A DNA stretch of 10,209 nucleotides from JAZRUY01 sp045598845 (GTDB lineage Bacteria > Verrucomicrobiota > Lentisphaeria > Victivallales > Victivallaceae). Where the stretch lies: assembly GCA_045598845.1 (NCBI GenBank), contig JAZRUY010000064.1, positions 1 through 10,209 on the forward strand, read 5' to 3'. Positions within the stretch are counted from its first letter, which is position 1. Every line of letters starts with the position of its first letter. Under the pieces are notes generated by a model. That model saw only the letters and a program-made list of their open reading frames with translations, searched no databases and had not been told where the DNA came from. The translations under genes and the position numbers were made by a program. Below, piece by piece: positions 6,766 through 10,209 of this stretch.

Positions 6766-8364
6766 TTATTCCGCTTGGGTCCTGTTCAGTTTCAGATATC
6801 GCAGCAGCGTTTTTTTTCGCGGTGTATCCGTTGTTTCCGGCTGCTGATTGTTTTTGTCCGCGCCGTGCTCCGCGCTCCATCCGTCCCATTCGCGGAAGGC
6901 ATGATATGTCCAATCCCAGTTGTACTCTTCAAAAAGCGAAATCACATCATCCAAATACAACTCCGCTCCCGGAGCCCAGCGTATTACAGAAAACTCCCCT
7001 ACAAATATTTTCGCACCGTATTTCTGTTCGAACTTTCGTACCGGATTCAAAGTTATCCGCAGCCGCTCCCTGTCATAATATTCCCCGTAATGCATGCCGG
7101 GATACGGTACTCCGACCGGCAGATCGGCGTAAACCCCCTGATGCGTGTAGCATCCCGGATCGTACATATGGACTTCATAAATCACATTTTTGAACGGCAA
7201 CGGTTGTAAATACGCGAAATGGAGCGGGTTGTCCCACTGATTGCTTTCCACGAGTATCGGGGTGTCCGGATCAATTTTCCGGATGGCTTCCGCCGCCAGA
7301 TACTGCACTTTCAGATAATCATTTCCCACAGGCGATTTCTGCGCCGGTTCATTACAGAGATCGTATGCCCAGATATTCTTGTTGCCGCGGTAGTGCCGGG
7401 CGGTTTTTTCCCATACCTTGATAAAGGTATCTAACGATTCCTTCTCATTGAACATTCGGAACAGGCTTTTGTTGTCATCGCTGATGCCGGCGGTACCCAG
7501 CACCAAGTCGTCTCCGTATCTGCCTCCAGGGAGCGTGTGCATGTCCACAACGACTTTCAGCCCCAGCTCTTCGCACAATGGCAGAAAGCGGTCCAGCCGT
7601 TCGATTTCCGCATCAAAAAACATCTGGAATTCTTCCGGATTTATTATGTTTTTGCGCATATTGCCGATTTGCCAGCGGATTAAATTTGCTCCCCATGCCG
7701 CCATATCGCGCAAATCTTGTTCGGTTATATTGCTTGTCGCCGGTGTCATGAATCCGCGCCGGCGGATATCCCCCGTTATCCGGCTGTCGTATTCGCATTT
7801 GAAATTTTCCGGCATTTGCCATACCGGAGGAAAAAGCTCAACCGCTTCGGCGGTAACTTTCCGGAAGGAAACTTTGCCGGTAACCCCTTGCAACCCCAGC
7901 ACCAGTTCCGCTTCTTCCGTGTCCTCCGGCACATTGAAGAAAAACTGATGTCCGCGCCAGTCGAAATTTCCGTACTCGCCGTCCGCCCCGGCCGGCCAGC
8001 TCTGCACTCCGCTGCGGCAGCGGTAGTGTATCATGAATTTCACCCCGTGATACGGTTTCGCCGGAGCGCTTACGTTTTCCGCTTTTATTTCCGCGCTGAT
8101 TTTTACCGTTTTGCCGGCCAGCGGCATCAGGTTTATTTTTTTTATGTATCCGGCCGGATTTTCGGATATCTGCTCCGCGGTTATCGTCAGTTCCGGTCCG
8201 CTTTTTCCCGTTTCCCAACTTTGTCCGTTGCCGCAGGGTTCCGGCAGCGCTTTATTCTCCGGCGGAAACAACTGTAAATCAGTCGCGTTTGCTGACCAGC
8301 AGAGCAAAAACGCTGCCGCCGGCAGTATGAGTTTTATAAATAATTTCATTGAATATCGCTTCAT
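6766..8364 (-). CDS. Secreted GH5-type glycoside hydrolase (cellulase-like fold) with N-terminal jelly-roll-like domain
   Basis: This 532-residue protein starts with a Sec signal peptide (about residues 1-27; cleavage near SANA-TD). A beta-rich domain (about 30-175) resembles a CBM4/9/22-type carbohydrate-binding jelly roll. The catalytic TIM barrel (about 195-525) shows GH5 landmarks: RRRGFMTP and GANLIRWQI at the start, VVVDMHTLPGG, IWAYDLCNEPAQ with acid/base Glu339, YEVHMYDPG with His399, IFVGEFSVIRW with nucleophile Glu457, and a WTYHAFREWDGW segment where the family carries an aromatic subsite residue. It probably cleaves beta-glucan, beta-mannan or a related glycan outside the cytoplasm; the subfamily cannot be assigned by eye. 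The ATG at 8364 has GGGAG (8372-8376) 7 bases upstream; an internal ATG at codon 6 is less well placed. It ends TAA at 6766-6768 with no strong terminator. It stands as a single gene between the CsgG-like pair and HPr. Confidence 0.9.
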   Translation of the reverse strand: MKRYSMKLFIKLILPAAAFLLCWSANATDLQLFPPENKALPEPCGNGQSWETGKSGPELTITAEQISENPAGYIKKINLMPLAGKTVKISAEIKAENVSAPAKPYHGVKFMIHYRCRSGVQSWPAGADGEYGNFDWRGHQFFFNVPEDTEEAELVLGLQGVTGKVSFRKVTAEAVELFPPVWQMPENFKCEYDSRITGDIRRRGFMTPATSNITEQDLRDMAAWGANLIRWQIGNMRKNIINPEEFQMFFDAEIERLDRFLPLCEELGLKVVVDMHTLPGGRYGDDLVLGTAGISDDNKSLFRMFNEKESLDTFIKVWEKTARHYRGNKNIWAYDLCNEPAQKSPVGNDYLKVQYLAAEAIRKIDPDTPILVESNQWDNPLHFAYLQPLPFKNVIYEVHMYDPGCYTHQGVYADLPVGVPYPGMHYGEYYDRERLRITLNPVRKFEQKYGAKIFVGEFSVIRWAPGAELYLDDVISLFEEYNWDWTYHAFREWDGWSAEHGADKNNQQPETTDTPRKKTLLRYLKLNRTQAE

Positions 8365-8371
8365 CTTTTCT

Positions 8372-8376
8372 CTCCC
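8372..8376 (-). promoter_or_regulatory. Ribosome binding site of the GH5-type gene
   Basis: GGGAG on the minus strand, 7 bases before the ATG at 8364. It is a good Shine-Dalgarno match and decides this start over the ATG five codons later. Confidence 0.6.
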
Positions 8377-8441
8377 GTTGCTGCCTGTTTTGAATATGAA
8401 CCGGCTGTTGAGTTAATGTACTTCTGTTTTGACGGCAAAGC

Positions 8442-8467
8442 AAAAATCCCCGTCAACGGGGATTTTT
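8442..8467 (-). terminator. Perfect-hairpin intrinsic terminator after the CsgG-like pair
   Basis: AAAAATCCCCG (8442-8452) and CGGGGATTTTT (8457-8467) are exact reverse complements around the four-base loop TCAA. The stem is flanked by A and T runs, so it could stop transcription from either side. Functionally it closes the minus-strand unit whose last gene ends at 8514. It also insulates the GH5 gene that starts at 8364. Confidence 0.88.
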
Positions 8468-8513
8468 AGTCGTTTTTCAGTTGTTTTACGCGGTCTGTCT
8501 TAATTTGTAAAGA

Positions 8514-9422
8514 TTAAAACGGCGTGGTCCGGCTGCTTCCCGGTATAACCGGCGGAGCAGCCGGTGCAAGAATCTGCTCTGTAACACACTTGCGGAGGAT
8601 TACTTTCGAACAGTTGGCCGGCAGAGCGCCGCTTATCTGCAGCAAAGTGCTTACCCGCGGCTTTACCTGTTGCACCTGTAACTGGGCGGTCCAGGTTTCT
8701 TCGCTCCCCAGATTTTCTCCGGTGTCCGGGTCTATCAGTTCTTCCCCCGCGGTGTAGGCATTGAGAAATTCTCCCGCTTTCAGCCTGTCCTCGCCGGCAT
8801 TGACTATTATTCCGCCGGCCCCCGCCTTTATAATTTTTATCGGATATATGCGTTCCATCAGTTTATCCACCGTCTGTCTGGCAATGGATTGAATTGCCTC
8901 CGCCAGCACTTTTTCCGCATAATTGCCGGTGGCGGCGGAGGATATGCCGCCTTGTTCGGCAAAGGTTTTGATCGCGCTCGCCTGTTCCGAAAAAAGCACT
9001 TGTCCGGTCAGCGCGTCACAGTAAATCAGGTTGGCCGCTATTTTTGCTTCCGTGCGGGTAGCGCGGATATTTTCCTGCTGCGACCGCACCGCGGAGCTCA
9101 TAACCGAGTACTGCATTACCTCCATCCGCACCAGATAGCCGGGCCGGATCACATCCAGCGCTTCCGCGCTGCCCGGAAAATCCGCTATTCTGGCCCGTGC
9201 CATTTCGCCGAGCATCGACATGTCGCAGACATCGAATTTCCCGCTTACAACCAGCTGATGCTGTACTGCCGGAACAAATGCTTCCATCGTCACGGTTTTA
9301 TTTTCCGAGCAGTTTTTTACCGCAGCCATTGCCACAGCCGGTTTGGCTGCCGCTGCTTCCTGCGGTATCATAAAAAGTATTCCTATCGCGGCGGTTAATG
9401 CGGCGGCGGTAAATTTCAGCAT
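8514..9422 (-). CDS. CsgG-like envelope protein
   Basis: This is a 302-residue exported protein with a signal peptide (about 1-26, ending EAAAA-KP). The N-terminal domain follows the CsgG/LpoB-like fold: AVAMAAVKN strand, GKFDVCDMSML segment, GYLVRMEVMQYSV strand, then AKIAANLIYCDALTGQVLFSEQASA, which matches the CsgG 'v-D-x-x-T-G-x-(V/I)' hairpin, and a helix EKVLAEAIQSIARQTVDKLMERI. The C-terminal domain (about 195-265) has the 'V-N-x-G-x-x-x-x-(L/V)-K-x-G' and DPDTGENLGSEE pattern seen in many CsgG-like proteins. CsgG and LpoB of E. coli are lipoproteins; here no cysteine follows the signal peptide, so it is probably soluble periplasmic or otherwise membrane-associated. The ATG at 9422 has a perfect AGGAGG (9428-9433) 5 bases upstream. 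It lies 20 bases after a second CsgG-like gene and is followed by a strong terminator. Function is unknown; no curli subunit genes are in view. Confidence 0.75.
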   Translation of the reverse strand: MLKFTAAALTAAIGILFMIPQEAAAAKPAVAMAAVKNCSENKTVTMEAFVPAVQHQLVVSGKFDVCDMSMLGEMARARIADFPGSAEALDVIRPGYLVRMEVMQYSVMSSAVRSQQENIRATRTEAKIAANLIYCDALTGQVLFSEQASAIKTFAEQGGISSAATGNYAEKVLAEAIQSIARQTVDKLMERIYPIKIIKAGAGGIIVNAGEDRLKAGEFLNAYTAGEELIDPDTGENLGSEETWTAQLQVQQVKPRVSTLLQISGALPANCSKVILRKCVTEQILAPAAPPVIPGSSRTTPF

Positions 9423-9427
9423 TTTTT

Positions 9428-9433
9428 CCTCCT
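9428..9433 (-). promoter_or_regulatory. Strong ribosome binding site of the second CsgG-like gene
   Basis: AGGAGG on the minus strand, 5 bases before the ATG at 9422. It is a full match to the anti-Shine-Dalgarno core and the strongest in the window. It fixes this start. Confidence 0.75.
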
Positions 9434-9442
9434 GTTCAATAT

Positions 9443-10209
9443 TCAGCGTACCGGTTTAGCCAAAGTGTTTTCCCGTACCGTGTGTTTTTCCGGACTCCCC
9501 TGACCGTTGACCACTAAACGGGCGTAATCCGGTCCCAGGTCTTCCGGATTATCGCGCAGACGGCCGGTGGCTATCCGTTGCTCCGAACCGCGCGCGTTGC
9601 GCCGGTAAAACATGAATTCCATGCCCGGTCTCACTCCGTAATCGCTTCCGATGTTGATTTGCACCATTTCACCGTTGCCGCGCGATTCTGTCACATATAC
9701 CGGCGGTCCGAATTTGTACAGATACTCTTTCGCCGCCTGATCCGCCAGTTTGCCCGTCAGTTCGGTAAGTATGCCGGGGTCGTAAACCGGGCACGGCACA
9801 CTTTCCGCGCTTACATTCGTACTGAAAATCACATCTCCGGTATCCTGTTTCACTATCTGCACATTGCCGGTTACACTGGCTGTCCACAGTTGCACCGCTG
9901 TGCCGCTTGTCGCCACGATGCGTCCGGCATGCCGGTTGTTCAGCGATGCGCCGGTTATCAATGCCGCGGATCTTCCCAGTGACGATACCGCGCTTTCGCG
10001 GATATAGGCATTGTTGATCTGGTAATATATCATCAGTTCCGCCGCCGGCGCCGGGCTTCCCGCATTTGCTTCCGCCGCCGCGAAAACACTGCCGGCGCCG
10101 GTCGCCAGCGCCGCATCGGCGCGCTCGCCGGAGTGCAGCCCGGTTATTTGCAGGTCGCGCATCTGTCCGAAGCGTTCCAGCAGGGCATTGCCGAACTGAT
10201 TGTTGAATT
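9443..10209 (-). CDS. CsgG-like envelope protein (5' partial)
   Basis: The frame stays open through the right edge, so the ATG at 10162 is internal: the codons before it encode FNNQFGNALLERFGQ, typical of the N-terminal part of CsgG-like domains. About 254 residues are visible. The strand LMIYYQINNAYIRES, the hairpin ASVTGNVQIVKQDTGDVIFS and a following helix (LTELTGKLADQAAKEYLYKF) mirror the same elements in the neighbouring 302-residue protein. The C-terminal domain shows VQINIGSDYGVRPGMEFMFYR, the 'V-x-I-N-x-G-x-x-x-G-(V/L)-(K/R)-x-G' motif, and ends with an unstructured, charged tail. The signal peptide and any lipobox lie outside the window. It is the first of two tandem CsgG-like genes, 20 bases apart, and so probably co-transcribed. 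It ends TGA at 9443-9445. I cannot tell whether it forms pores, scaffolds or a peptidoglycan-synthase activator. Confidence 0.7.
   Translation of the reverse strand, partial: FNNQFGNALLERFGQMRDLQITGLHSGERADAALATGAGSVFAAAEANAGSPAPAAELMIYYQINNAYIRESAVSSLGRSAALITGASLNNRHAGRIVATSGTAVQLWTASVTGNVQIVKQDTGDVIFSTNVSAESVPCPVYDPGILTELTGKLADQAAKEYLYKFGPPVYVTESRGNGEMVQINIGSDYGVRPGMEFMFYRRNARGSEQRIATGRLRDNPEDLGPDYARLVVNGQGSPEKHTVRENTLAKPVR

Noticed and set aside
6684..6768. Possible terminator after the GH5-type gene
   Set aside because: Only 4-bp stems such as ACCG/CGGT near 6692-6705 and a bulged GGTGCCGGTACC palindrome near 6751 were found, without a proper T-run in the right place.
7717..8277. 186-codon + strand open frame
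   Set aside because: It is antisense to the GH5-type gene, whose motifs and signal peptide are clear. The product looks like a shadow translation.
8385..8450. Promoter for the GH5-type gene
   Set aside because: TTGCTT and TACATT can be spaced by 17 bases on the minus strand, but the -35 match is only three of six, too weak to annotate.
8889..9398. 169-codon + strand open frame
   Set aside because: It is antisense to the CsgG-like gene, which has a perfect AGGAGG and a signal peptide. The + strand product has no recognisable features.
10160..10162. ATG at 10162 as the true start of the last gene
   Set aside because: The frame continues to the window edge with a typical CsgG-like helix, and no ribosome binding site precedes this ATG.
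1..10209. CRISPR array, insertion sequence, tRNA, riboswitch or phage-type defence genes
   Set aside because: No spaced direct repeats, transposase motifs, cloverleaf-like sequence or defence-type domains were seen on either strand.

Overview
The window reads as a chromosomal segment of a Gram-negative, polysaccharide-degrading bacterium. It encodes Sec-exported glycoside hydrolases with carbohydrate-binding modules, two CsgG-like envelope proteins, an HPr and a hexameric-type glutamate dehydrogenase. Secreted multidomain glycosidases scattered through a moderately GC-rich genome would suit the Lentisphaerota/Victivallales or another PVC lineage. That placement is an inference from gene style, not from a marker gene. 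No mobile element, CRISPR array, tRNA or rRNA was recognised.

Layout: only the first gene lies on the + strand. It is the C-terminal part of a protein (2-1141) that runs in from the left edge and ends in a CBM9-like domain. It converges on a minus-strand pair: a secreted clan GH-A-type glycosidase of 868 residues (4847-2241), followed after 3 bases by a ten-helix EamA/DMT permease (2237-1311). A well-spaced promoter precedes the pair at 4917-4889. Just upstream is the terminator (4953-4921) of the next minus-strand unit, an HPr-family phosphocarrier (6639-6364) followed by gdhA (6319-4976), which has its own well-spaced promoter (6716-6688). Next comes a secreted GH5-type glycosidase with an N-terminal jelly-roll-like domain (8364-6766). 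Last is a pair of CsgG-like genes (8514-9422, and 9443 running off the right edge), closed by a perfect 11-bp hairpin terminator at 8442-8467.

How they may work together: the two secreted hydrolases would cut polysaccharide outside the cytoplasm, and the EamA permease may move a small solute in the same setting. HPr and NADP-type glutamate dehydrogenase are co-transcribed by position, which puts a sugar-phosphotransfer protein upstream of ammonium assimilation. The CsgG-like pair is probably a separate envelope function. Most of the window is ordinary metabolism. The points most worth a second look are the HPr-gdhA pairing with its TAATG junction, the CxCxC cluster in GDH, the tandem CsgG-like proteins with no curli genes in view, and the poorly classifiable 868-residue glycosidase.
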